NCBI GenBank assembly: GCA_963989245.1
Contig: CAXDII010000548.1
Coordinates: 62,001 to 126,000, forward strand
DNA length: 64,000 nucleotides
Direction: 5' to 3'
Source of the DNA: Nansenia antarctica
Taxonomy: Eukaryota > Chordata > Actinopteri > Argentiniformes > Microstomatidae
Shown here: one piece after another, positions 50,574 to 60,466 of the stretch
How the letters are laid out: each line of letters opens with the position of its first letter
Position numbering within the stretch: the stretch's first letter is position 1
Notes under the pieces: model-generated
Databases searched by the model: none
What the model was told of the DNA's origin: nothing
Seen by the model: the letters and a program-made list of their open reading frames with translations, nothing else
Program-made: the position numbers and the translations under genes

Positions 50574-51628
50574 CTGTTCTGAAAGTGTCCAAGCGGCCTG
50601 TTCTGAGAGTGGACTGTTTTTTTGCATTCGTTCTCAAGTTATATCAAACTATCAAAGTGTTGTTTTCTGCCTTTCACGAGCACATTTAGACTTGTTGTTG
50701 AATAATCCTATAATGTAACTCTAAATGACAATCAGAGCAACTTGAATTGCGTGTGTGCAGCCTTTTGCTCAAAAGTGATCAACGTTTCGTTTTCGGAGTC
50801 TCTTTTGACAATCTCTTCGAGAGCTGTTTTCAGTCATTAACAGAGCTGTTCTGAAAGTGTCCAAGCGGCCTGTTCTTAGAGTGGACTGTTTTTTTGCATT
50901 CGTTCTCAAGTTATATCAAACTATCAAAGTGTTGTTTTCTGCCTTTCACGAGCACATTTTGACTTGTTGTTGAATAATCCTATAATGTAACTCTAAATGA
51001 CAATCAGAGCAACTTGAATTGCGTGTGTGCAGCCTTTTGCTCAAAAGTGATCAACGTTTCGTTTTCGGAGTCTCTTTTGACAATCTCTTCGAGAGCTGTT
51101 TTCAGTCATTAACAGAGCTGTTCTGAAAGTGTCCAAGCGGCCTGTTCTTAGAGTGGACTGTTTTTTGCATTCGTTCTCAAGTTATAGCAAACTATCAAAG
51201 TGTTGTTTTCTGCCTTTCACGAGCACATTTTGACTTGTTGTTGAATAATCCTATAATGTAACTCTAAATGACAATCAGAGCAACTTGAATTGCGTGTGTG
51301 CAGCCTTTTGCTCAAAAGTGATCAACGTTTCGTTTTCAGAGTCTCTTTTGACAATCTCTTCGAGAGCTGTTTTCAGTCATTAACAGAGCTGTTCTGAAAG
51401 TGTCCAAGCGGCCTGTTCTTAGAGTGGACTGTTTTTTGCATTCGTTCTCAAGTTATAGCAAACTATCAAAGTGTTGTTTTCTGCCTTTCACGAGCACATT
51501 TTGACTTGTTGTTGAATAATCCTATAATGTAACTCTAAATGACAATCAGAGCAACTTGAATTGCGTGTGTGCAGCCTTTTGCTCAAAAGTGATCAACGTT
51601 TCGTTTTCAGAGTCTCTTTTGACAATCT

Positions 51629-51636
51629 CTTCGAGA
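51629..51636 (+). repeat. Target-site duplication, left copy (cttcgaga)
   Basis: Eight bases of the monomer that appear again, identical, directly after the element at 52884-52891. An 8-bp duplication is the hallmark of hAT superfamily transposons. The motif occurs in nearly every monomer. Confidence 0.95.
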
Positions 51637-51652
51637 CAGTGGCGGGCGGTGC
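51637..51652 (+). repeat. Terminal inverted repeat, left (CAGTGGCGGGCGGTGC)
   Basis: Pairs with the right end, whose complement begins CAGTGGTGTGCCGTC. About 12 of 15 positions agree. The CAG start is common in hAT elements. Similarity continues weakly inward, both ends having an AGGCCTTC motif about 30 bp in. Confidence 0.88.
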
Positions 51653-51889
51653 ATTTCACACCTAGGCCTTCAGTGATGTCCGACACATTCCTACCTGAAT
51701 TATTCTACCTCTTAATACCATCATTATGACGCCATGGCTCTAGAAACTAGACAGAAACACAGTATAACCGGGCGTTGCATCACCTTAACATAGTCAGACA
51801 AGTACAACAGAGTTATATTAATATTTCCGAAGCATTTTTAATCAATAAATCCGCATTTACAATGAAGAGTGTTAAACTAACATCTTTAA
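51653..51889. other. Transposon left subterminal region, no gene
   Basis: Starts with a GC-balanced stretch (cacacctaggccttcag) and becomes AT-rich toward 51840. The transposase-like reading frame entering from the right loses similarity near 51890 and hits a stop at 51872. I see no other coding or repeat signal. The catalytic and C-terminal parts of the transposase would have lain on this side and appear to be deleted. Confidence 0.6.
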
Positions 51890-52277
51890 GATCGCTACAT
51901 TACCCACGTCTGTCGTCTCGTCCACCATAATAGCGACAAAGGGTGCCTTTTTAATCTCCATTTTGATCTCTTCTCCCATCACTTAAGCAATAGCAAAAAT
52001 CTGGTCGTTTTGTATTTTGCCTGACGTCCCAGTAAACACTTTGTTTGTGGACAGGTGGTAATGTAAATCTGGGTTGTTTTCAGCCAGAAAAGAAAGAAGC
52101 TCAACGTAGTTTCCTCTGTTTGTGGACTCGGTGCTTTCATCGTGTCCCCTAAATGAAAGTTATTGTTTACCCAAAAACAGGACACAATCGATCAGTATTA
52201 TCGATCAGTCAACGAAAGCTTTCGTTGTGATGCTCCGTTTCCCTGCGCACTTTCAAACGTTTCACATCTACCGGCAG
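51890..52277 (-). pseudogene. Decayed hAT transposase fragment (DUF4371 / ZMYM-like)
   Basis: Read on the minus strand, this stretch keeps recognisable blocks of the DUF4371-type hAT transposase: VRRETEHHNESFR, then LIDCVLFLGKQ, then SFRGHDES and NRGNYVELLSFLAE, then HLSTNKVFTGTSGKIQND, then KKAPFVAIMVDETTDVGNVA. The FRGHDES and VDETTD signatures are what I recall as most conserved; the latter lies near the first catalytic aspartate of the fold. It is broken by in-frame stops (TGA at 52209-52211 in the upstream frame, TAA just before LSFRGHDES, and TAA at 51983-51985) and by one frame change at about 52200. The N-terminal zinc finger and the rest of the catalytic domain are absent. A partial ORF at 51979-52185 is this region read in the wrong frame. 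Confidence 0.82.
52187..52209. repeat. 13-bp tandem duplication that breaks the transposase frame
   Basis: The decamer atcgatcagt occurs at 52187-52196 and again at 52200-52209, offset by 13 bp. The transposase-like frame shifts by one exactly across this place, and a 13-bp gain gives a +1 shift. Leaving out one 13-bp copy would bring the two coding blocks into the same frame, so the duplication is the likely cause of the frameshift. Confidence 0.75.
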
Positions 52278-52286
52278 TTACGCATC

Positions 52287-52338
52287 TCAATAGTGAATAT
52301 CAATAGTGCGTATCAATAGTGCGTATCAATAGTGCGTA
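52287..52338 (+). repeat. Minisatellite, 13-bp unit x 4 (tcaatagtgcgta)
   Basis: The motif tcaatagtg starts at 52287, 52300, 52313 and 52326. The first copy ends in aata rather than cgta and the other three are identical. It lies at the upstream edge of the transposase remnant, inside the hAT element. Confidence 0.9.
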
Positions 52339-52386
52339 TCCAATCAAAAGACGTGCTGGGTGCTGACATCATTGAGCCTTCCAGCA

Positions 52387-52395
52387 GGCACCGTT
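52387..52395 (+). repeat. Candidate target-site duplication of nested retroelement, left (ggcaccgtt)
   Basis: Nine bases repeated at 52613-52621, directly after the CAAT-repeat tail. Variable-length duplications like this are usual for non-LTR retrotransposons. Nine bases could also recur by chance, but their placement against the tail supports the call. Confidence 0.65.
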
Positions 52396-52612
52396 GTTGC
52401 TTTTGCTTGCATCTACGTAGGTTTACTAGGAACGCCACAGGTTTTCTCGTTCCAACGTTAAGTTACAGGTCGAATCAAGGACCCCAATTGAAATAAGCCA
52501 GTGGCTTTCTTGGGTTTTTATCCTGTTAGTTGACCTTGTATGTAATATGTACTTTCATGTACCTACTTCTGCAAATCTTCTAATAAAGTTTTCAATCAAT
52601 CAATCAATTCGC
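52396..52612 (+). mobile_element. Truncated non-LTR retrotransposon (or SINE) 3' end nested in the hAT element
   Basis: About 217 bp between 9-bp direct repeats. The right part reads like the 3' untranslated end of a LINE: ggaccccaattgaaataagc near 52480, then a T-rich stretch, an AATAAA signal at 52582-52587 and a (CAAT)4 tail at 52593-52608. Short tandem tails of this kind are known from several LINE clades and dependent SINEs. The first 70 bases (52396-52465) could be retroelement or hAT sequence. I see no clear tRNA-like A and B boxes, so a tRNA-derived SINE head is not supported. The clade is not identified. Confidence 0.65.
52582..52608 (+). promoter_or_regulatory. Polyadenylation signal and CAAT-repeat tail of the nested retroelement
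   Basis: AATAAA at 52582-52587 followed by four CAAT units at 52593-52608. The order of signal then tail marks the 3' end and fixes the plus-strand orientation of the retroelement. Confidence 0.7.
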
Positions 52613-52621
52613 GGCACCGTT
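52613..52621 (+). repeat. Candidate target-site duplication of nested retroelement, right (ggcaccgtt)
   Basis: Second copy of the 9-bp direct repeat, four bases past the CAAT tail. Confidence 0.65.
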
Positions 52622-52868
52622 TTTTGTGAAGGCAGGCAGATTTTGGAGCCCCCTAGCAACACATTTTGATTGGATAAAAGCTCTAACATAAAGGCCAGCC
52701 CTCCAAATCTCAATCGGAGACTGGAAGCAGCGCAACCAAGAGGAAAGCTATGAAATGAAGAGAATAGACTATGGGGAATCATTAATACATATTTGTGGAA
52801 AAAATATATTAAAATAAAATGTATATTCTGATGATGTTTAGGCCAGCAGAGAAGGCCTTGCTGGCCCT
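52622..52868. other. Transposon right subterminal region, no gene
   Basis: Non-coding hAT sequence. It includes an AT-rich stretch at 52790-52830 and, near the end, aggccagcagagaaggccttgc, which matches weakly to the AGGCCTTC motif at the left end in inverted orientation and also folds on itself (ggccagc and gctggcc). An open frame at 52600-52881 on the minus strand shows no family motif and crosses the retroelement boundary, so it is not annotated as a gene. Confidence 0.6.
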
Positions 52869-52883
52869 GACGGCACACCACTG
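52869..52883 (-). repeat. Terminal inverted repeat, right (complement CAGTGGTGTGCCGTC)
   Basis: Imperfect inverted copy of the left end, ending directly at the target-site duplication. Confidence 0.88.
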
Positions 52884-52891
52884 CTTCGAGA
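52884..52891 (+). repeat. Target-site duplication, right copy (cttcgaga)
   Basis: Identical to the left copy. The interrupted monomer resumes here and finishes at 52914. Confidence 0.95.
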
Positions 52892-52914
52892 GCTGTTTTC
52901 AGTCATTAACAGAG

Positions 52915-55900
52915 CTGTTCTGAAAGTGTCCAAGCGGCCTGTTCTTAGAGTGGACTGTTTTTTGCATTCGTTCTCAAGTTATATCAAACTATCAAAGTGT
53001 TGTTTTCTGCCTTTCACGAGCACATTTTGACTTGTTGTTGAATAATCCTATAATGTAACTCTAAATGACAATCAGAGCAACTTGAATTGCGTGTGTGCAG
53101 CCTTTTGCTCAAAAGTGATCAACGTTTCGTTTTCGGAGTCTCTTTTGACAATCTCTTCGAGAGCTGTTTTCACTCATTAACAGAGCTGTTCTGAAAGTGT
53201 CCAAGCGGCCAGTTCTGAGAGTGGACTGTTTTTGCATTCGTTCTCAAGTTATATCAAACTATCAAAGTGTTGTTTTCTGCCTTTCACGAGCACATTTTGA
53301 CTTGTTGTTGAATAATCCTATAATGTAACTCTAAATGACAATCAGAGCAACTTGAATTGCGTGTGTGCAGCCTTTTGCTCAAAAGTGATCAACGTTTCGT
53401 TTTCGGAGTCTCTTTTGACAATCTCTTCGAGAGCTGTTTTCAGTCATTAACAGAGCTGTTCTGAAAGTGTCCAAGCGGCCTGTTCTGAGAGTGGACTGTT
53501 TTTTGCATTCGTTCTCAAGTTATATCAAACTATCAAAGTGTTGTTTTCTGCCTTTCATGAGCACATTTTGACTTGTTGTTGAATAATCCTATAATGTAAC
53601 TCTAAATGACAATCAGAGCAACTTGAATTGCGTGTGTGCAGCCTTTTGCTCAAAAGTGATCAACGTTTCGTTTTCAGAGTCTCTTTTGACAATCTCTTCG
53701 AGAGCTGTTTTCAGTCATTAACAGAGCTGTTCTGAAAGTGTCCAAGCGGCCTGTTCTTAGAGTGGACTGTTTTTTGCATTCGTTCTCAAGTTATAGCAAA
53801 CTATCAAAGTGTTGTTTTCTGCCTTTCACGAGCACATTTTGACTTGTTGTTGAATAATCCTATAATGTAACTCTAAATGACAATCAGAGCAACTTGAATT
53901 GCGTGTGTGCAGCCTTTTGCTCAAAAGTGATCAACGTTTCGTTTTCGGAGTCTCTTTTGACAATCTCTTCGAGAGCTGTTTTCAGTCATTAACAGAGCTG
54001 TTCTGAAAGTGTCCAAGCGGCCTGTTCTGAGAGTGGACTGTTTTTTGCATTCGTTCTCAAGTTATATCAAACTATCAAAGTGTTGTTTTCTGCCTTTCAC
54101 GAGCACATTTTGACTTGTTGAATAATCCTATAATGTAACTCTAAATGACAATCAGAGCAACTTGAATTGCGTGTGTGCAGCCTTTTGCTCAAAAGTAATC
54201 AACGTTTCGTTTTCAGAGTCTCTTTTGACAATCTCTTCGAGAGCTGTTTTCAGTCATTAACAGAGCTGTTCTGAAAGTGTCCAAGCGGCCTGTTCTTAGA
54301 GTGGACTGTTTTTTGCATTCGTTCTCAAGTTATATCAAACTATCAAAGTGTTGTTTTCTGCCTTTCACGAGCACATTTTGACTTGTTGTTGAATAATCCT
54401 ATAATGTAACTCTAAATGACAATCAGAGCAACTTGAATTGCGTGTGTGCAGCCTTTTGCTCAAAAGTGATCAACGTTTCGTTTTCGGAGTCTCTTTTGAC
54501 AATCTCTTCGAGAGCTGTTTTCAGTCATTAACAGAGCTGTTCTGAAAGTGTCCAAGCGGCCTGTTCTGAGAGTGGACTGTTTTTGCATTCGTTCTCAAGT
54601 TATATCAAACTATCAAAGTGTTGTTTTCTGCCTTTCACGAGCACATTTTGACTTGTTGTTGAATAATCCTATAATGTAACTCTAAATGACAATCAGAGCA
54701 ACTTGAATTGCGTGTGTGCAGCCTTTTGCTCAAAAGTGATCAACGTTTCGTTTTCAGAGTCTCTTTTGACAATCTCTTCGAGAGCTGTTTTCAGTCATTA
54801 ACAGAGCTGTTCTGAAAGTGTCCAAGCGGCCTGTTCTTAGAGTGGACTGTTTTTTGCATTCGTTCTCAAGTTATATCAAACTATCAAAGTGTTGTTTTCT
54901 GCCTTTCACGAGCACATTTTGACTTGTTGTTGAATAATCCTATAATGTAACTCTAAATGACAATCAGAGCAACTTGAATTGCGTGTGTGCAGCCTTTTGC
55001 TCAAAAGTGATCAACGTTTCGTTTTCGGAGTCTCTTTTGACAATCTCTTCGAGAGCTGTTTTCAGTCATTAACAGAGCTGTTCTGAAAGTGTCCAAGCGG
55101 CCTGTTCTTAGAGTGGACTGTTTTTTGCATTCGTTCTCAAGTTATAGCAAACTATCAAAGTGTTGTTTTCTGCCTTTCACGAGCACATTTTGACTTGTTG
55201 TTGAATAATCCTATAATGTAACTCTAAATGACAATCAGAGCAACTTGAATTGCGTGTGTGCAGCCTTTTGCTCAAAAGTGATCAACGTTTCGTTTTCAGA
55301 GTCTCTTTTGACAATCTCTTCGAGAGCTGTTTTCAGTCATTAACAGAGCTGTTCTGAAAGTGTCCAAGCGGCCTGTTCTTAGAGTGGACTGTTTTTTGCA
55401 TTCGTTCTCAAGTTATAGCAAACTATCAAAGTGTTGTTTTCTGCCTTTCACGAGCACATTTTGACTTGTTGTTGAATAATCCTATAATGTAACTCTAAAT
55501 GACAATCAGAGCAACTTGAATTGCGTGTGTGCAGCCTTTTGCTCAAAAGTGATCAACGTTTCGTTTTCGGAGTCTCTTTTGACAATCTCTTCGAGAGCTG
55601 TTTTCAGTCATTAAAAGAGCTGTTCTGAAAGTGTCCAAGCGGCCTGTTCTGAGAGTGGACTGTTTTTTTGCATTCGTTCTCAAGTTATATCAAACTATCA
55701 AAGTGTTGTTTTCTGCCTTTCACGAGCACATTTTGACTTGTTGTTGAATAATCCTATAATGTAACTCTAAATGACAATCAGAGCAACTTGAATTGCGTGT
55801 GTGCAGCCTTTTGCTCAAAAGTGATCAACGTTTCGTTTTCGGAGTCTCTTTTGACAATCTCTTCGAGAGCTGTTTTCAGTCATTAACAGAGCTGTTCTGA

Positions 55901-58900
55901 AAGTGTCCAAGCGGCCTGTTCTTAGAGTGGACTGTTTTTTTGCATTCGTTCTCAAGTTATATCAAACTATCAAAGTGTTGTTTTCTGCCTTTCACGAGCA
56001 CATTTTGACTTGTTGTTGAATAATCCTATAATGTAACTCTAAATGACAATCAGAGCAACTTGAATTGCGTGTGTGCAGCCTTTTGCTCAAAAGTGATCAA
56101 CGTTTCGTTTTCGGAGTCTCTTTTGACAATCTCTTCGAGAGCTGTTTTCAGTCATTAACAGAGCTGTTCTGAAAGTGTCCAAGCGGCCTGTTCTTAGAGT
56201 GGACTGTTTTTTGCATTCGTTCTCAAGTTATAGCAAACTATCAAAGTGTTGTTTTCTGCCTTTCACGAGCACATTTTGACTTGTTGTTGAATAATCCTAT
56301 AATGTAACTCTAAATGACAATCAGAGCAACTTGAATTGCGTGTGTGCAGCCTTTTGCTCAAAAGTGATCAACGTTTCGTTTTCAGAGTCTCTTTTGACAA
56401 TCTCTTCGAGAGCTGTTTTCAGTCATTAACAGAGCTGTTCTGAAAGTGTCCAAGCGGCCTGTTCTTAGAGTGGACTGTTTTTTGCATTCGTTCTCAAGTT
56501 ATAGCAAACTATCAAAGTGTTGTTTTCTGCCTTTCACGAGCACATTTTGACTTGTTGTTGAATAATCCTATAATGTAACTCTAAATGACAATCAGAGCAA
56601 CTTGAATTGCGTGTGTGCAGCCTTTTGCTCAAAAGTGATCAACGTTTCGTTTTCGGAGTCTCTTTTGACAATCTCTTCGAGAGCTGTTTTCAGTCATTAA
56701 CAGAGCTGTTCTGAAAGTGTCCAAGCGGCCTGTTCTGAGAGTGGACTGTTTTTTGCATTCGTTCTCAAGTTATATCAAACTATCAAAGTGTTGTTTTCTG
56801 CCTTTCACGAGCACATTTTGACTTGTTGTTGAATAATCCTATAATGTAACTCTAAATGACAATCAGAGCAACTTGAATTGCGTGTGTGCAGCCTTTTGCT
56901 CAAAAGTGATCAACGTTTCGTTTTCGGAGTCTCTTTTGACAATCTCTTCGAGAGCTGTTTTCAGTCATTAACAGAGCTGTTCTGAAAGTGTCCACGCGGC
57001 CTGTTCTGAGAGTGGACTGTTTTTTGCATTCGTTCTCAAGTTATATCAAACTATCAAAGTGTTGTTTTCTGCCTTTCACGAGCACATTTTGACTTGTTGT
57101 TGAATAATCCTATAATGTTACTCTAAATGACAATCAGAGCAACTTGAATTGCGTGTGTGCAGCCTTTTGCTCAAAAGTAATCAACGTTTCGTTTTCAGAG
57201 TCTCTTTTGACAATCTCTTCGAGAGCTGTTTTCAGTCATTAACAGAGCTGTTCTGAAAGTGTCCAAGCGGCCTGTTCTTAGAGTGGACTGTTTTTTGCAT
57301 TCGTTCTCAAGTTATATCAAACTATCAAAGTGTTGTTTTCTGCCTTTCACGAGCACATTTTGACTTGTTGTTGAATAATCCTATAATGTAACTCTAAATG
57401 ACAATCAGAACAACTTGAATTGCGTGTGTGCAGCCTTTTGCTCAAAAGTGATCAACGTTTCGTTTTCGGAGTCTCTTTTGACAATCTCTTCGAGAGCTGT
57501 TTTCAGTCATTAACAGAGCTGTTCTGAAAGTGTCCACGCGGCCTGTTCTGAGAGTGGACTGTTTTTTGCATTCGTTCTCAAGTTATATCAAACTATCAAA
57601 GTGTTGTTTTCTGCCTTTCACGAGCACATTTTGACTTGTTGTTGAATAATCCTATAATGTAACTCTAAATGACAATCAGAGCAACTTGAATTGCGTGTGT
57701 GCAGCCTTTTGCTCAAAAGTGATCAACGTTTCGTTTTCGGAGTCTCTTTTGACAATCTCTTCGAGAGCTGTTTTCAGTCATTAACAGAGCTGTTCTGAAA
57801 GTGTCCAAGCGGCCTGTTCTGAGAGTGGACTGTTTTTGCATTCGTTCTCAAGTTATATCAAACTATCAAAGTGTTGTTTTCTGCCTTTCACGAGCACATT
57901 TTGACTTGTTGTTGAATAATCCTATAATGTAACTCTAAATGACAATCAGAGCAACTTGAATTGCGTGTGTGCAGCCTTTTGCTCAAAAGTGATCAACGTT
58001 TCGTTTTCAGAGTCTCTTTTGACAATCTCTTCGAGAGCTGTTTTCAGTCATTAACAGAGCTGTTCTGAAAGTGTCCAAGCGGCCTGTTCTGAGAGTGGAC
58101 TGTTTTTTGCATTCGTTCTCAAGTTATATCAAACTATCAAAGTGTTGTTTTCTGCCTTTCACGAGCACATTTTGACTTGTTGTTGAATAATCCTATAATG
58201 TAACTCTAAATGACAATCAGAGCAACTTGAATTGCGTGTGTGCAGCCTTATGCTCAAAAGTAATCAACGTTTCGTTTTCAGAGTCTCTTTTGACAATCTC
58301 TTCGAGAGCTGTTTTCAGTCATTAACAGAGCTGTTCTGAAAGTGTCCAAGCGGCCTGTTCTGAGAGTGGACTGTTTTTGTATTCGTTCTCAAGTTCTATC
58401 AGTGTTGTTTTCTGCTTTTCTGGAGCACATTTTGACTTGTTGCTGAATGCTCCTATAATGTAACTCTAAATGACAATCAGAGCAACTTGAATTGCGTGTG
58501 TGCAGCCTTTTGCTCAAAAGTGATCAACGTTTCGTTTTCGGAGTCTCTTTTGACAATCTCTTCGAGAGCTGTTTTCAGTCATTAACAGAGCTGTTCTGAA
58601 AGTGTCCAAGCGGCCTGTTCTTAGAGTGGACTGTTTTTTTGCATTCGTTCTCAAGTTATATCAAACTATCAAAGTGTTGTTTTCTGCCTTTCACGAGCAC
58701 ATTTTGACTTGTTGTTGAATAATCCTATAATGTAACTCTAAATGACAATCAGAGCAACTTGAATTGCGTGTGTGCAGCCTTTTGCTCAAAAGTGATCAAC
58801 GTTTCGTTTTCGGAGTCTCTTTTGACAATCTCTTCGAGAGCTGTTTTCAGTCATTAACAGAGCTGTTCTGAAAGTGTCCAAGCGGCCTGTTCTTAGAGTG

Positions 58901-59133
58901 GACTGTTTTTTGCATTCGTTCTCAAGTTATAGCAAACTATCAAAGTGTTGTTTTCTGCCTTTCACGAGCACATTTTGACTTGTTGTTGAATAATCCTATA
59001 ATGTAACTCTAAATGACAATCAGAGCAACTTGAATTGCGTGTGTGCAGCCTTTTGCTCAAAAGTGATCAACGTTTCGTTTTCGGAGTCTCTTTTGACAAT
59101 CTCTTCGAGAGCTGTTTTCAGTCATTAACAGAG
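52915..59133 (+). repeat. Satellite sub-block: mixed monomers after the insertion
   Basis: Begins with T (tttcactcatt) then A with a T5 tract, the same pair seen at 49231 and 49502. A run of T(ttatagc) units follows, twice preceded by G(T7) and T(T7) units or their relatives. acg(tgttac)/T(cagaac)/acg units lie near 56982-57795, and G(T5), G with ccttatgc (near 58250) and a short unit at 58331 come last. Private changes include ttcatgagc near 53558 and cattaaaagag near 55614. Confidence 0.8.
58331..58590 (+). repeat. Short variant monomer with tgtattcg, 260 bp
   Basis: Same subvariant as 50314 and 60207, again after a gtaatc/cagag unit. Confidence 0.93.
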
Positions 59134-59946
59134 CTGTTCTGAAAGTGTCCAAGCGGCCTGTTCTGAGAGTGGACTGTTTTTTGCATTCGTTCTCAAGTTA
59201 TATCAAACTATCAAAGTGTTGTTTTCTGCCTTTCACGAGCACATTTTGACTTGTTGTTGAATAATCCTATAATGTAACTCTGAATGACAATCAGAGCAAC
59301 TTGAATTGCGTGTGTGCAGCCTTTTGCTCAAAAGTGATCAACGTTTCGTTTTCGGAGTCTCTTTTGACAATCTCTTCGAGAGCTGTTTTCAGTCATTAAC
59401 AGAGCTGTTCTGAAAGTGTCCAATCGGCCTGTTCTTAGAGTGGACTGTTTTTTGCATTCGTTCTCAAGTTATATCAAACTATCAAAGTGTTGTTTTCTGC
59501 CTTTCACGAGCACATTTTGACTTGTTGTTGAATAATCGTATAATGTAACTCTAAATGACAATCAGAGCAACTTGAATTGCGTGTGTGCAGCCTTTTGCTC
59601 AAAAGTGATCAACGTTTCGTTTTCAGAGTCTCTTTTGACAATCTCTTCGAGAGCTGTTTTCAGTCATTAACAGAGCTGTTCTGAAAGTGTCCAAGCGGCC
59701 TGTTCTTAGAGTGGACTGTTTTTTGCATTCGTTCTCAAGTTATATCAAACTATCAAAGTGTTGTTTTCTGCCTTTCACGAGCACATTTTGACTTGTTGTT
59801 GAATAATCCTATAATGTAACTCTAAATGACAATCAGAGCAACTTGAATTGCGTGTGTGCAGCCTTTTGCTCAAAAGTAATCAACGTTTCGTTTTCAGAGT
59901 CTCTTTTGACAATCTCTTCGAGAGCTGTTTTCAGTCATTAACAGAG

Positions 59947-60206
59947 CTGTTCTGAAAGTGTCCAAGCGGCCTGTTCTGAGAGTGGACTGTTTTTGCATTC
60001 GTTCTCAAGTTCTATCAGTGTTGTTTTCTGCTTTTCTGGAGCACATTTTGACTTGTTGTTGAATAATCCTATAATGTAACTCTAAATGACAATCAGAGCA
60101 ACTTGAATTGCGTGTGTGCAGCCTTTTGCTCAAAAGTAATCAACGTTTCGTTTTCAGAGTCTCTTTTGACAATCTCTTCGAGAGCTGTTTTCAGTCATTA
60201 ACAGAG
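59947..60206 (+). repeat. Chimeric short/standard monomer, 260 bp
   Basis: Has the short-type left part (T5 tract, agttctatcag, ttttctggagcac) but the standard right part (ttgttgaataatcc in place of ttgctgaatgctcc). The switch lies within about 20 bp, between roughly 60040 and 60058. It is the only such hybrid among eleven short-type units. Confidence 0.93.
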
Positions 60207-60466
60207 CTGTTCTGAAAGTGTCCAAGCGGCCTGTTCTGAGAGTGGACTGTTTTTGTATTCGTTCTCAAGTTCTATCAGTGTTGTTTTCTGCTTTTCTGGA
60301 GCACATTTTGACTTGTTGCTGAATGCTCCTATAATGTAACTCTAAATGACAATCAGAGCAACTTGAATTGCGTGTGTGCAGCCTTTTGCTCAAAAGTGAT
60401 CAACGTTTCGTTTTCGGAGTCTCTTTTGACAATCTCTTCGAGAGCTGTTTTCAGTCATTAACAGAG
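60207..60466 (+). repeat. Short variant monomer with tgtattcg, 260 bp
   Basis: Full short type directly after the chimeric unit, with gtgatc and cggag in its downstream half. Parallels the second short unit at 19771. Confidence 0.93.

Larger units (their letters stand above)
1..51636 (+). repeat. Satellite array, left block (about 271-bp monomer, 190 complete copies plus a split one)
   Basis: Uninterrupted head-to-tail copies of one monomer. Unit starts, defined at ctgttctgaaag, fall at 1, 272, 543, 814, 1085 and so on. The base count to 51388 equals 190 units of 271 bp once eight 260-bp short units, the T-tract differences and the small deletions are tallied. All copies are in the same orientation and I saw no inversion or out-of-phase join. 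Most copies differ from the consensus at only a few sites, and most of those differences are shared by many units. No open reading frame of note survives, because the monomer carries stops in all frames. The family is not one I recognise. A role as (peri)centromeric heterochromatin is an inference only. Confidence 0.97.
47335..51636 (+). repeat. Satellite sub-block up to the transposon insertion
   Basis: Mixed units. Private or rare marks: ctgtgctgag in the units at 47335 and 48148, gcacagtttg near 47171 and 47442, aactctcaaag near 47950, tttcactcatt at 49485 (shared with 53168), caccagcac near 50144, acatttagac near 50683. A short unit with tgtattcg occupies 50314-50573. The last unit starts at 51389 and is cut after 248 bp by the insertion. 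Confidence 0.85.
51637..52883 (-). mobile_element. hAT-type DNA transposon, degenerate and non-autonomous (1247 bp)
   Basis: The only non-satellite sequence in the window. It is bounded by an exact 8-bp target-site duplication and imperfect inverted ends starting CAGTGG, both seen directly. Removing the element and one duplicate restores 248 + 23 = 271 bp, a perfect monomer. Strand is taken from the transposase remnant, which reads on the minus strand. The remnant covers only about 130 codons of a family whose proteins are several hundred residues long, so the element cannot encode its own transposase and would have moved in trans. It contains a nested retrotransposon tail and a minisatellite. 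Superfamily assignment rests on the duplication length, the ends and the coding remnant. The exact family is not named, though the ends remind me of fish elements. Confidence 0.92.

Noticed and set aside
1..51636. CRISPR-like array (regular repeats)
   Set aside because: The whole 271-bp unit is repeated with no unique spacers, which is a tandem satellite and not a repeat-spacer array.
51979..52185. 68-residue open frame on the minus strand in the hAT element
   Set aside because: It overlaps the transposase remnant in a different reading frame. The motif-bearing frame is the neighbouring one.
52122..52319. 65-residue open frame on the plus strand
   Set aside because: Antisense to the transposase remnant and running into the 13-bp minisatellite. 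No recognisable motif.
52396..52480. tRNA-derived SINE head with a B box (ggtcgaatc)
   Set aside because: Only a partial B-box-like string and no A box at the proper distance, so a tRNA head is not supported.
52600..52881. 93-residue open frame on the minus strand
   Set aside because: Starts at the retroelement tail and ends at the transposon terminus, so it crosses element boundaries. Composition looks non-coding and no family is recognised.
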